Below, in pieces: positions 17,096-25,806 of a stretch of 57,831 bases of DNA. The translations under genes were made by a program, and so were the position numbers. The notes under the pieces were generated by a model, which saw nothing but the letters and a program-made list of their open reading frames with translations, was not told the DNA's origin and made no database searches. Position 1 is the first letter of the stretch. Each line of letters begins with the position of its first letter. The stretch spans positions 1 through 57,831 of the forward strand of contig JADMIJ010000018.1 of the NCBI GenBank assembly GCA_015478655.1, in the 5' to 3' direction. The stretch comes from Acidimicrobiales bacterium. GTDB taxonomy: Bacteria > Actinomycetota > Acidimicrobiia > Acidimicrobiales > RAAP-2.

Positions 17096-19252
17096 ATGGC
17101 TGACGAGGTGGGCACCACCCTGGCGCAGGTGACGGCGGCGCTCCCCGGAGGCGGCGAATCGCGGCAGGGGCAGCAGGAGATGGCCGTGGCCGTGGGCCGG
17201 TCCATCGCCGAACAGCGACACCTCGTGGTACAGGCCGGGACCGGGACCGGCAAGTCACTGGCCTACCTGATACCGGCGGCCCTGTCCGACCAGCGCATCG
17301 TGGTCGCCACGGCCACCAAGGCCCTGCAGGACCAGTTGGCCCACAGCGACCTGCCGATGGTGGCCGGCGCCCTCGACCGCCACCTCTCCTTCGCCGTGCT
17401 CAAGGGGCGGAGCAACTACCTCTGCCGTCAGCGCGTCTCGGAAATCGGTGGTCGGGGCGACCAGCTCTCGCTCCAACCCGGCGCCGCGGACCCGCCCGAT
17501 GCCGATGACACGCTCACCGCCACCGCCGATGCCGACGGCGCCGCGGCCGACGACCCGGTCGAGCTCGGGCGGCTCGGGGAACAGGTCAAGCGGCTGGTGC
17601 GATGGGCGGATGACACCACCTCCGGGGATCGCGCCGAGCTCGATTTCGAACCTCACTTCCGAGCCTGGGCGATGGTCTCGACCTCTGCCCGTGAGTGCCC
17701 CGGTGCGTTTCGGTGCCCCTCTGGTCGTGACTGCTTCGCCGAGCACGCCCGGGCCCGAGCGGCCGAAGCAGATGTCGTCGTGGTCAACACCCACCTGTAC
17801 GGGGCCCACCTGGCCAGCGGCGGCGCCGTGCTGCCACCCCATGAGGTGGTCGTCTTCGACGAGGCCCACGAGGTCGAGGAGGTGATGACCGACAGCCTCG
17901 GTGCGGACATCGGGCCCGGGCGCTTCCGGGCGCTGGCAACCTCGGTGCGAACGCTGCTGGACGCCGGGACACCGGGGGCGGTCGACGCCGTCGACGCCGT
18001 GTCCGATGTGGCTGAGCTGCTCCACCGAGCCCTCCGCCCGCTCGTCGGCCGGCAGGTCCCCCGCCCCGCCGTCCAGCCCGCCGGCCCACCCCGCCCCGGG
18101 GACGAGAGCGGTGCGGAGCCGGCGGCGGATCTGGAGAGCCACGTCGATCCGCCCGCGCTCGAGCTCGGACTGGCCGTGCCTCCTCCCCGCATCCGGGATG
18201 CCCGCCCCCGGATCGAGCCGATGCAGTCGCCCGATGATCCTGACCTGGGCCGGGTGCTGGAGCTGGCCGCCGGCCGGGTGGGCCGCGTGGTGGAGCACCT
18301 CCGGCAGGCAGAACGGGAGGCCGGCGACGACGGGCCCGCCTCGGCCCGATCCCGACGGGACCGCGCCCTCCTGGCCGCCGGGCACCTGGCTACCGACCTG
18401 GCACGGTTCGCCGCGCTCACCGACGGCGAAGTGGCTTGGGTGGACGGCGGGCCCCGGTCCCCGAGCCTGCGGATCTCCCCCATCGACGTCGGGCCGCTGC
18501 TCTCCGAGCAGCTGTGGGGCACCGTCACCGGGGTGCTCACGTCGGCGACGGTCCCGCTGGGCCTGGCCGACCGGTTGGGCCTGCCTCCCGAGAGCAGCGA
18601 CGCCCTCGACGTGGGAAGCCCCTTCGACTATCGCCATCACGCCCTGCTGTACGTGGCGCAGTCCCTACCCGACCGCCGGCGATCCGAGTCCGAGCCGGCG
18701 CTCCACGACGAGCTCGAGATCCTCATCGAGGCGGCGGGCGGTCGCACCCTCGCCCTGTTCACCAGTTGGAGGGCGATGAACGCCGCCGTTGAGGCGCTAC
18801 GCCCCCGACTCCCCTTCCCGGTGCTGGCCCAGTCGGACCTGCCCAAGCCGGCGTTGATCGAGGCGTTCCGGGACGACGAGGCCACCTGCCTGTTCGCCAC
18901 GCTCGGGTTCTGGCAGGGGGTGGACATCCCCGGGCGCACGGTCAGCATGGTGACCATCGACCGGATCCCGTTTCCCCGCCCCGATGAGCCGGTGCTCCAG
19001 GCCAGGCGTGACCGCGCCGGCCCCGGCGCCTTCAACGCCGTCGACCTCCCCCGAGCGGGAACCCTCCTGGCCCAGGGGGCGGGTCGACTGATCCGATCGG
19101 CCAACGACCGGGGCGTGGTGGCGGTGCTCGACAGCCGGTTGGCCACCGCCCGCTACCGGGGTGCGTTACTGGCCCGGGTGCCAGCGATGAAGCGGACCGT
19201 GGACCGCTCCGAGGTCGAGGCCTTCCTGCGTGACATCACCGCCGGCGCCTGA
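17096..19252 (+). CDS. dinG: DinG-family ATP-dependent helicase
   Basis: A 718-residue superfamily 2 helicase of the XPD/DinG group. Walker A is QAGTGTGKS (residues 46-54) and the DEAH box is at 255-258. Four cysteines that would hold a 4Fe-4S cluster are present in the right interval (C110, C201, C207, C213), supporting a redox-active, 5'-3' helicase. The second RecA-like domain includes FATLGFWQGVDIPG and the arginine-finger region LLAQGAGRLIRS. A long acidic, Pro/Ala-rich insertion (about residues 115-165) separates the first two cysteine groups. In bacteria this enzyme unwinds R-loops and damaged DNA. Confidence 0.92.
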   Translation: MADEVGTTLAQVTAALPGGGESRQGQQEMAVAVGRSIAEQRHLVVQAGTGTGKSLAYLIPAALSDQRIVVATATKALQDQLAHSDLPMVAGALDRHLSFAVLKGRSNYLCRQRVSEIGGRGDQLSLQPGAADPPDADDTLTATADADGAAADDPVELGRLGEQVKRLVRWADDTTSGDRAELDFEPHFRAWAMVSTSARECPGAFRCPSGRDCFAEHARARAAEADVVVVNTHLYGAHLASGGAVLPPHEVVVFDEAHEVEEVMTDSLGADIGPGRFRALATSVRTLLDAGTPGAVDAVDAVSDVAELLHRALRPLVGRQVPRPAVQPAGPPRPGDESGAEPAADLESHVDPPALELGLAVPPPRIRDARPRIEPMQSPDDPDLGRVLELAAGRVGRVVEHLRQAEREAGDDGPASARSRRDRALLAAGHLATDLARFAALTDGEVAWVDGGPRSPSLRISPIDVGPLLSEQLWGTVTGVLTSATVPLGLADRLGLPPESSDALDVGSPFDYRHHALLYVAQSLPDRRRSESEPALHDELEILIEAAGGRTLALFTSWRAMNAAVEALRPRLPFPVLAQSDLPKPALIEAFRDDEATCLFATLGFWQGVDIPGRTVSMVTIDRIPFPRPDEPVLQARRDRAGPGAFNAVDLPRAGTLLAQGAGRLIRSANDRGVVAVLDSRLATARYRGALLARVPAMKRTVDRSEVEAFLRDITAGA

Positions 19253-19302
19253 TCGGTGGGCCTTGGCGCAGCCCGGAGCCGGGACGCCATGTCGGCCACG
19301 GT

Positions 19303-19308
19303 TATCCT
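19303..19308 (+). promoter_or_regulatory. Probable -10 box for GT2 gene
   Basis: TATCCT lies six bases upstream of the GTG at 19315, inside the 62-base gap after dinG. The spacing again fits a leaderless message. Confidence 0.35.
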
Positions 19309-19314
19309 GCCGAC

Positions 19315-20283
19315 GTGACCGACTTCGCGGTGGTGATCCCGACCTACCGACGACCGGCCTACCTGGCGGAGGCGGTCAAGAGCGTGCTGGCCCAGACCCA
19401 CCCTCCTGCAGAGGTGATCGTGGTGTGCGACGGCCCCGGGAGCTCGATTCCCGACGAGCTCCACCGGAGCCCGGTCCGGGTCATCGAGCAACCCCACGGC
19501 GGCGAGTCGGTAGCCCGCAACACGGGGATCGCCGCGGCCGGCGCCGAGTGGGTGTGCTTCCTCGATGACGACGACCTCTGGCACCCGGACCGGCTGCGGC
19601 TCACCGCCGAGTTCCTGGCCAAAGACCCTGAATGCGAGGCGGTGACCGCCTCGTCATGGACGTTCGCCTCCGAGCCCGCGGACGGCGTCGAGCTGGTGGC
19701 CAGCGATCTCGCCGGTTGCCTGGATGCCGCCAGCCGGGCCGAGCCGAAGACGGACATGTCCTATCTCGATATCAACGGCCGAAGCTTCGAGCTGCTGCTC
19801 GAGCGCAACCGAGGCAACATCAGCGGCACCACTGTCCGGCGCGATGTGTTGCTCCGCGCCGGCGCCTTCCCGGTCGGGTACACCTGTGGAGCCGACTGGG
19901 TCATGTTCATCAACGTGGCCCGCTACACCGAGTGGCACTACCTCGACGCCCGGCTGTCGTTCGTGCGCATCCACCCAGGCAACAACACCAGCGCCAATCC
20001 GACCAACGGCCTGATGACGGTGCGGGCCCTCAGGAAGGTCTGGGCCGATGAATACCGTCCGGTGCCTCCCCACCGCAATCTCGCCGACTACGGCACCGAC
20101 TATCGCTGGACCATCCAGAATGCCGTGTGGGATTCGATCCGGCGTCGACACGTCCGGATCGCCTACGACACCGTTCGTGAAGGGTTCCCCCTGCTCGCCC
20201 GACGCAGGGACCAGGCCTACGTGCTGGTGCCTCCGCAGATCACCTGGAGGATCGAGCGTCTGGTGCGGCACGGCCACGACTGA
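19315..20283 (+). CDS. Family 2 glycosyltransferase
   Basis: A 322-residue inverting glycosyltransferase with a GT-A fold. It begins FAVVIPTYRRPAYLAEAVKS and carries the metal-binding motif in CFLDDDDLWHPDRLR about residue 83 and the acceptor-side GADWVMFINVARYTE. No membrane helix is seen, so it would act in the cytoplasm on a nucleotide-sugar donor and a lipid-linked or protein acceptor. GTG 19315 is the only start that gives the complete family N-terminus. The last 44 bases overlap the convergent hydrolase gene. With the two following genes it forms a small glycan-related group inserted between the dinG and era regions. Confidence 0.85.
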   Translation: MTDFAVVIPTYRRPAYLAEAVKSVLAQTHPPAEVIVVCDGPGSSIPDELHRSPVRVIEQPHGGESVARNTGIAAAGAEWVCFLDDDDLWHPDRLRLTAEFLAKDPECEAVTASSWTFASEPADGVELVASDLAGCLDAASRAEPKTDMSYLDINGRSFELLLERNRGNISGTTVRRDVLLRAGAFPVGYTCGADWVMFINVARYTEWHYLDARLSFVRIHPGNNTSANPTNGLMTVRALRKVWADEYRPVPPHRNLADYGTDYRWTIQNAVWDSIRRRHVRIAYDTVREGFPLLARRRDQAYVLVPPQITWRIERLVRHGHD

Positions 20284-22042
20284 CGGCGACGGCAGCGATC
20301 CTCGGAACTGCCTTCTCCCCGCCTGTGGCCACCGGCTCCGGCTCCCCGGCAACGGCCAACGGCACGTCCCGGGGGGCGAAGCGATCCAAGACCCGCTGGG
20401 TGAGCAGCCGCGCCGCCGCCCGGCGACCCCGACCGAAGAGCAGCACGTGGTCCATGTCCGGGACGACGGCGAGCTCGAAGCGGCCGGTGCGCCGCAACCG
20501 CCGTTCGCCGAAGGCCCGCCAGAAGAGCACCTCCCGGAGCGGCTGGGTGTCCGCGACGCTGCAGATGAGGAACACGTCCAGGCCTGACCTCACCGCCGCC
20601 GCGGGGACCGCCATCGGGGCCTGCCAGACCGCGAACTGCCGGTAGGTGCGCCAGATCCACCACGCCGTCCGACCGTGCCTCACGGCCAGCCTCACCAGCG
20701 GGACCGGGAGTGGCCGGAAGGCGCGACGCCGGGGGTCGGCCTCTGCGGACGACTTGTTCATGCTCTCCGACGACAGAGCCGGGTTGAAGACGTAGGCACC
20801 CCGAGCACCGAGGGCCATGGCGGCCTCGAGGGCGCCGTAGCCGCCGGAGCACAGACCAACGAAGACGGTGTCCGAGGGATCACCGGGTGACACCCCCGAA
20901 GCGAGCTCCGGGAGGTCGTCCAGCAACTCGCGGGCGTAGGTGACGCCCTCCATCTGCCCCGGATGGACCGGGCTGTCCCCGACACCGCTGATGTCGAAGC
21001 GGACCGACCGGATCCCGTGGCGTGCCCATTGGCGGGCCAAGTCGACCCACAGGCGCCCGGGCCCGATGTGGTGCTCGGTGGCGACGTTGAGGAACATCAT
21101 CCACGGTCCGCTCCCGCCACCGTCCGGCTCGGTGGTGATGGCGAAGAGCCCGATCTCCCCCAGACGGACCGCTCGCTCACGGACCGGCCGGCCGCGGAGG
21201 TCAGATTCCACGATCGCCTCGTCCGCTCGGGGAACGGTGACCCGTTCCTCCGTCGGACCCGCCACCTCAGAGAGCCAGATCGTGATGTGCCCCATGGTCT
21301 CCCAGGGGATGACGGCGCTGAGCGGCGGCACGTCGAGGAGCTCGCCCTGGCCGAGCGCGTCGAGGTGGTCGGCAGGTCCCGATCCCAGCGCACGATCCAG
21401 CCGGCCCGGAGCCGGCCGGTCAGGCCGGGCCAGGACGAGGGTGCGTGTCGCCGGCGTTGCCACCGGGGTGATCTCCAGGTGCCGAAGCTCGTCGGCCAGT
21501 CCCGCTGAGAAGTGGTACCCGGGGGTGTCCACGCCGTCCTCGTCGCCGGCCGGCTGGCCCGGGATCGTCGAGAGCAGGATCTGCTGGTGGCGGAGGAACT
21601 CCCGTCCGGTCACGCAGGGGTCCCACAGCACGATGGCCGCCAGGGGAGGGTCCATGGCCCCGGCTGCTCGGGTCACCAGCGTGGCCCCGAGGCGCATGCC
21701 GACGGCCGCCACCTGATCGACACCGGCGGCGCGTACCGCTTCGACCGCGTGCGAGATGCTCGAAGTCCAGGCCTCGATCCGGTCGGGGTCGTCGAGGGTC
21801 CCGGCCGAGTCACCGCTGCCGTCGTAGGAGAACCTGAGCACGGCGAGACCCGCCGAGGCGAGCGACTCCGCCAACTTGCGATAGGTCAGATAGACACGCC
21901 GCTCCTCGTCGCCGATCGGGGGGCAGAGCACCACGCCCGACCTCGCCCTCCCGCCCGCCGGGACGTGGAACCACCCGAACAGCGGACGCTCGACCGGTCC
22001 GAACCACAGGGGGTCGGCGGTCACCGGACCGCCCACATCCAA
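20240..22042 (-). CDS. Two-domain alpha/beta hydrolase, polysaccharide-associated type
   Basis: A 600-residue protein made of two alpha/beta-hydrolase-like halves. The first half (about 10-210) has VVLCPPIGDEERRVYLTYRK and the SYDGSGDSAG turn, but its nucleophile elbow reads GMRLG (115-119), with Arg117 where Ser is expected. The second half (about 300-560) has FLNVATEHHIGPGRLWVDLA and FDISGVGDS and an elbow GLCSG with Cys398 in the nucleophile position; a candidate catalytic His is in VPDMDHVLL. Hydrolases with these sequence features are typical of exopolysaccharide and exosortase gene clusters, and two glycosyltransferases flank it. One half therefore looks catalytic (Cys-dependent) and the other looks structural or regulatory. 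Substrate unknown. Confidence 0.75.
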   Translation of the reverse strand: MDVGGPVTADPLWFGPVERPLFGWFHVPAGGRARSGVVLCPPIGDEERRVYLTYRKLAESLASAGLAVLRFSYDGSGDSAGTLDDPDRIEAWTSSISHAVEAVRAAGVDQVAAVGMRLGATLVTRAAGAMDPPLAAIVLWDPCVTGREFLRHQQILLSTIPGQPAGDEDGVDTPGYHFSAGLADELRHLEITPVATPATRTLVLARPDRPAPGRLDRALGSGPADHLDALGQGELLDVPPLSAVIPWETMGHITIWLSEVAGPTEERVTVPRADEAIVESDLRGRPVRERAVRLGEIGLFAITTEPDGGGSGPWMMFLNVATEHHIGPGRLWVDLARQWARHGIRSVRFDISGVGDSPVHPGQMEGVTYARELLDDLPELASGVSPGDPSDTVFVGLCSGGYGALEAAMALGARGAYVFNPALSSESMNKSSAEADPRRRAFRPLPVPLVRLAVRHGRTAWWIWRTYRQFAVWQAPMAVPAAAVRSGLDVFLICSVADTQPLREVLFWRAFGERRLRRTGRFELAVVPDMDHVLLFGRGRRAAARLLTQRVLDRFAPRDVPLAVAGEPEPVATGGEKAVPRIAAVAVSRGRAAPDARSSR

Positions 22043-22353
22043 CCCGCAGTCGCGCCCTCCCGGCGAGATGGCCCGGGACCGGCAACCGTGGCGCCCACCG
22101 GTTTCGAGCTCATGGCTTCAGTCTCGCTTCCGTCAGTCGCCTCGACGGGCGCGGCAGCCTCCGGGCTCCGACCGGCCAGGTGGCCCTAAGACAGTTCCGT
22201 GTCACCCTCGACCTATCGGCACGTTGGCCGCCGCCATTGAGCCGGTCCCCCTCCTTCGAGCACGGTCGGGAGGACCAGAGCCCTTGAGTAGGCTGACGGC
22301 CAAACGCCCGATTCCCATGGGTCACGCGGCGTCGGCAGGAGGAGAAGTCACAC
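22043..22353. other. Intergenic region without recognisable gene
   Basis: The 311 bases between the divergent hydrolase and the short leader ORF contain no ORF with family resemblance. The region must carry divergent promoters for the hydrolase and the family 4 glycosyltransferase, but no convincing -35/-10 pair, terminator or repeat was identified. Confidence 0.5.
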
Positions 22354-22404
22354 ATGGGGAATGGTCGGGCCGCACAGCAAACCCGGTCGGGAGACTGCCC
22401 ATGA
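22354..22404 (+). CDS. Candidate leader peptide of the GT4 gene
   Basis: An excellent ribosome-binding site (AGGAGGAG, about 22338-22345) precedes an ATG at 22354 by eight bases. The ORF encodes MGNGRAAQQTRSGDCP, 16 residues, and its TGA overlaps the ATG of the glycosyltransferase (ATGA at 22401-22404). The glycosyltransferase itself has only a weak GGGAG sequence. This is the arrangement of a translational-coupling leader. No amino-acid run typical of attenuation is present. No homologue is known to me. Confidence 0.4.
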   Translation: MGNGRAAQQTRSGDCP

Positions 22405-23509
22405 GAATCCTGGCCAACACGGCGGACCTCACCCCCAACACGGGTATCTCCGTGCAGACCTTCCAGGTGACCCAGGAGCTGGCCCGCAGGGGACACCAAC
22501 TCGATCTCCTCTACATCCAGGACGGCGACTTCGCCCGCGATACGCCGAGTTCTGCGATTCCGTCCAAGCGGTGCCGGCCCTGGACCTCGGCGTGCGCCAA
22601 GTGCTCCGGGACGCACCCAGGCTGGTGCCGGCCGTTCGGGCCGGGGTCCGCACCCACCCTGACGTGATCTACCTCAACCGATTCAGGCCACTGCCGTGGG
22701 CACTGGCCACGGGGACGCTGGCCCGGGCCCCGGTCGTCTGCCACCTGCACGGGCTCATCGGCATCGAGAAGCCCGCCGTCAATCGCATCCTCGGGCGCTT
22801 CACCTCCCGGTTCCTCTGCGTGTCGCACTTTGTCCGCGACCAGTTCGTAGCCTTGGGCGGGGACCCCGGTCGCACCGACGTCGTCCACAACGGCGTCGAC
22901 GTCGAGGAGTATCCCTTCGGAGGCCCGGACGAGATGCGAACCGCACGCGCCGGCCTCGGGCTGTCGGACGCGCCGTTCATCGTCCTGTTCTTCGGGCGCG
23001 TCGACCCCGAGAAGGGAGTCGACGTCCTGGTCAAGGCGGTCTCGGGGCTCGACGGCGGGGGCCGGCCCATCGAGTTGCTCATCGTCGGCCCCCAGCCCGA
23101 CGAGGCGTTTGCCCGACAATTGACGGAAAGGGCACCTGACGTGCGGATCAACCTGCTGCCCATGCGCTCCGACGTGGTGGGGCCGTTGCACGCCGCCGAC
23201 GTGGTGGTGGTCCCTTCGGTCTACGCCGATCCCTTCGGGCAGGTGGTCATCGAGGCGCTGTCCACCGGTCGGCCGGTGATCGCATCCTCGATCGGGGGCA
23301 TTCCCGAGATCCTCACCGGCGACTTGGCCAGGTTCCTCGTCCCGGCGGGCGACGTCACGGCACTGACCCGCAAACTGGGCGAGCTCCTCGACTGGCGGAC
23401 CCGAGACGAAGGGTTGGCCGAGGCGTGCGTCGACCATGTCCAGCAGCACTTCTCCAAATCCTCGATGGTCGACGCCATCGAAGACCGGTTGGCCCACGCC
23501 GCCCGTTGA
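22401..23509 (+). pseudogene. Family 4 glycosyltransferase, frameshifted
   Basis: Two overlapping frames together make one complete GT-B glycosyltransferase. The N-terminus MRILANTADLTPNTGISVQT runs from 22401 to GDFARD at 22541, then the frame becomes meaningless; the expected continuation (YAEFCDSVQAVPALDLG) is in the next frame from 22541. Adding one base between 22540 and 22541 (GA-N-TAC) restores an intact protein of about 369 residues. The rest has the usual landmarks: HLHGLIGIEKPAV, FFGRVDPEKGVDVLVKAV and the donor-site PSVYADPFGQVVIEALSTG. It is either a recently inactivated gene or a one-base sequence/assembly error. Without the lesion it would transfer a sugar in the same pathway as the GT2 at 19315. 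Confidence 0.82.
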
Positions 23510-23539
23510 GCGCCGGAGGTGCCGGCAAGTCCTGCCGGA

Positions 23540-24496
23540 TCAGAGGCCGAGCCGGTCGAGGGCGTCCTCGCGGTGCTGCCAACGCTTCTCCACCCGCACG
23601 AACAACTCCAGATAGGCGCCGGGCGGCATCTGGCGACGCACCGCCGTCCCGACCTCCTTGAGGGTGATCCCCCCCTTGCCGATGACGATTCCCTTCTGCG
23701 AGTCGCGCTCGACCAGGATCTCGCAGCGGACCCTGGGCCACTCCCACTCTGTGACCCGGCAGGCGATGCTGTGCGGGAGCTCGTCCTGCACCCGGTGGAG
23801 CAGCTCCTCGCGCACCAGGTCCGCCACCCAGAAGGCCTCCGCCACGTCGGTGACCATCCCCTCGGGGTAGTAGCGGGGCCCCTCGGGCATCCGCGCCACC
23901 ACCGCGTCGACGAGGCCGGCCACCCCCTCGCCGGTGGTGGCGGACACCGGGAAGTACTCCACGGGGACCGGCACCCCGCCCTCGTGCTCGTCAATGGACC
24001 CGATCACGTCGGCGACGGCGTTGAGATGGGTGAGGACCCCGTCCCCGCCGACCCGGTCGATCTTGTTGACCACCACCAGCAGCGTGGGATCTCCCATCCC
24101 CGCGCCGCCCCCGCCTGTTCCGGCCCGGAGGGTGGCCGCCCGGGCCATGGACCGCACCCGCCGGGCCGACTGGGTCAGCACCATGGTGTCGCCCGGGCCC
24201 ACCGCCCCCGTGGCCTCGACCATCGCCACCACCACGTCGACGTCGTCCAGCGATGCCGCCGCCGATTCGTTCATGCGCTCCCCCAAGGCGGTGCGGGGCT
24301 TGTGCAGTCCCGGGGTGTCGACGAAGACCACCTGGGCGTCCGGCCGGTTGAGCACCCCCCTCACCTGGGCGCGGGTGGTGTTGGGACGGGGGGAGGTGAT
24401 GGTGACCTTGGTGCCGACCACGGCGTTCACCAACGTGGACTTGCCCACATTGGGACGTCCGACCACGGCCGCGAACCCCGATCGGAAGACGGTCAC
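23540..24496 (-). CDS. era: GTPase Era
   Basis: Ribosome-assembly GTPase that binds the 3' end of 16S rRNA. G1 is GRPNVGKS (13-20), the switch region TTRAQ follows, G3 is DTPG (60-63), G4 is NKID (144-147) and G5 is VSATTGEG; the C-terminal KH domain is marked by KGIVIGKGGITLKEVG. Length 318 is slightly longer than typical because of a Gly/Arg-rich insertion (about 111-137) just before G4. The start is GTG 24496, overlapping the stop of the corC-like gene as GTGA. It is the last gene of the coupled run phoH-ybeY-corC-era. Confidence 0.95.
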   Translation of the reverse strand: MTVFRSGFAAVVGRPNVGKSTLVNAVVGTKVTITSPRPNTTRAQVRGVLNRPDAQVVFVDTPGLHKPRTALGERMNESAAASLDDVDVVVAMVEATGAVGPGDTMVLTQSARRVRSMARAATLRAGTGGGGAGMGDPTLLVVVNKIDRVGGDGVLTHLNAVADVIGSIDEHEGGVPVPVEYFPVSATTGEGVAGLVDAVVARMPEGPRYYPEGMVTDVAEAFWVADLVREELLHRVQDELPHSIACRVTEWEWPRVRCEILVERDSQKGIVIGKGGITLKEVGTAVRRQMPPGAYLELFVRVEKRWQHREDALDRLGL

Positions 24497-25806
24497 GGGT
24501 CCCCCTCGGGGGCGGCGAGAACGATCGGCACGATGCGGACCCGCTCGATGCGACGGCCGTTGACCCGGTCGGCCACCAACCGCAGCGCGTCCACGGTGAC
24601 CGACTCGCCGGCCACCGGGACATGGCCCAACAGGTCGAACACGAGTCCTCCCACGGTGTCCCAGGGCCCGGTGGGCAAGCGGGCGTCGATCAGTTCGTTG
24701 ACCTCGTCGACCGCCAGTCGGGCGCTCACCCGCAACTCCCCGGAATCGAGCCGCTCGACGGGCACCTCCTCGACGTCGAACTCGTCGACGATCTCCCCGA
24801 CCAGCTCCTCGATGAGGTCCTCCAGGGTGACCAGCCCGGCGGTACCGCCGTACTCGTTCACCACCACCGCCAGGTGGAAGGTCTCGGCCTGCATCTCCCG
24901 CATGAGGTCGGACACCCGCTTCGTCTCGGGGACGAAGTGGGCGACGCGGAGGTGCGACCGCACCGCGTCACCACCCTTCCCCGACCGCACCGTTCGGATC
25001 ATGTCCTTGGTGTAGGCGATGCCCACCACATCGTCCACCTGCTGGTCGACGGCGGGCATGCGGCTGAATCCCACCTCGAGGCCCCGCTCCAGCACGGCTT
25101 CGACCGTCTGGTCGGCGTTGACGGTGACCATGTCGGGCCGGGGCACCATCACCTCGCGCACCACCGTGTCACCGAACTCGATGATCGAGTGGATGAGGGC
25201 GCGTTCGTCCGTCTCGATCACGTCTCCCTCCAGGGCCACATCGGCCATGGCCAACAGCTCGGACTCGGTCACGGCCGAGCCGAGGTACTGGCCCTTCTGG
25301 CCGATGAGCAGATTGGCCAGACCGATCAGCGCCCCCGAGAGGATGCGAACGGGCCAGAAGCGCACCAGGGCAGAGACCAGCGGCGCGCTGAACAGGGCGG
25401 CCCGCTCGGGATGGTGGACGGCCCAGTTCTTGGGAACGGCCTCACCCAGGACGAAGATGATCACGATCTCGAACACCGTGGCCGCCACCACCCCCCAGGC
25501 CCCGAACCAACTGTGGGCCAGGATGCCGACCAGGGTGGCCACCACCAGTTGGCAGACCAGTACCAACAAGAGGAGGGGGTTGAGGAACCCCTGCGGGTTC
25601 TCGGTGAGGCGGACCAGCACCCGGGCGCCGCGACGCCCGTCCTCGACCAGGGCCAGCGCCTTGGCCCGGCTCATGCGGACCAGGCTGGTCTCCGCCAGCG
25701 CCAGCACGGCGGAGGCGGCCAGCAACACCAGCACCACGATGAGCAGCGCCAGATCACCGGTGGTGAACGAGCCGGTGCCGGTCAGGAAGCCGCCAGGAGG
25801 GGTCAT
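24493..25806 (-). CDS. CNNM/CorC-type membrane transporter-associated protein
   Basis: A 437-residue protein of the HlyC/CorC (CNNM) family, implicated in magnesium/cobalt efflux. The N-terminal DUF21 membrane domain has four hydrophobic segments (including LALLIVVLVLLAASAVLALA) and the family motif EAVPKNWAVHHPE. Two CBS domains follow (EVMVPRPDMVTVNADQTVEA; VVVNEYGGTAGLVTLEDLIE) and the C-terminal CorC_HlyC domain. ATG 25806 overlaps the ybeY stop (ATGA), and its own stop overlaps the era start. The frame continues far upstream but that is antisense-like sequence over ybeY and phoH. Often misannotated as a haemolysin. Confidence 0.9.
   Translation of the reverse strand: MTPPGGFLTGTGSFTTGDLALLIVVLVLLAASAVLALAETSLVRMSRAKALALVEDGRRGARVLVRLTENPQGFLNPLLLLVLVCQLVVATLVGILAHSWFGAWGVVAATVFEIVIIFVLGEAVPKNWAVHHPERAALFSAPLVSALVRFWPVRILSGALIGLANLLIGQKGQYLGSAVTESELLAMADVALEGDVIETDERALIHSIIEFGDTVVREVMVPRPDMVTVNADQTVEAVLERGLEVGFSRMPAVDQQVDDVVGIAYTKDMIRTVRSGKGGDAVRSHLRVAHFVPETKRVSDLMREMQAETFHLAVVVNEYGGTAGLVTLEDLIEELVGEIVDEFDVEEVPVERLDSGELRVSARLAVDEVNELIDARLPTGPWDTVGGLVFDLLGHVPVAGESVTVDALRLVADRVNGRRIERVRIVPIVLAAPEGDP

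Noticed and set aside
22068..22667. Plus-strand frame starting upstream of the glycosyltransferase
   Set aside because: Its central part supplies the true N-terminus from 22401, but the portion before 22401 and after 22541 is not protein-like.
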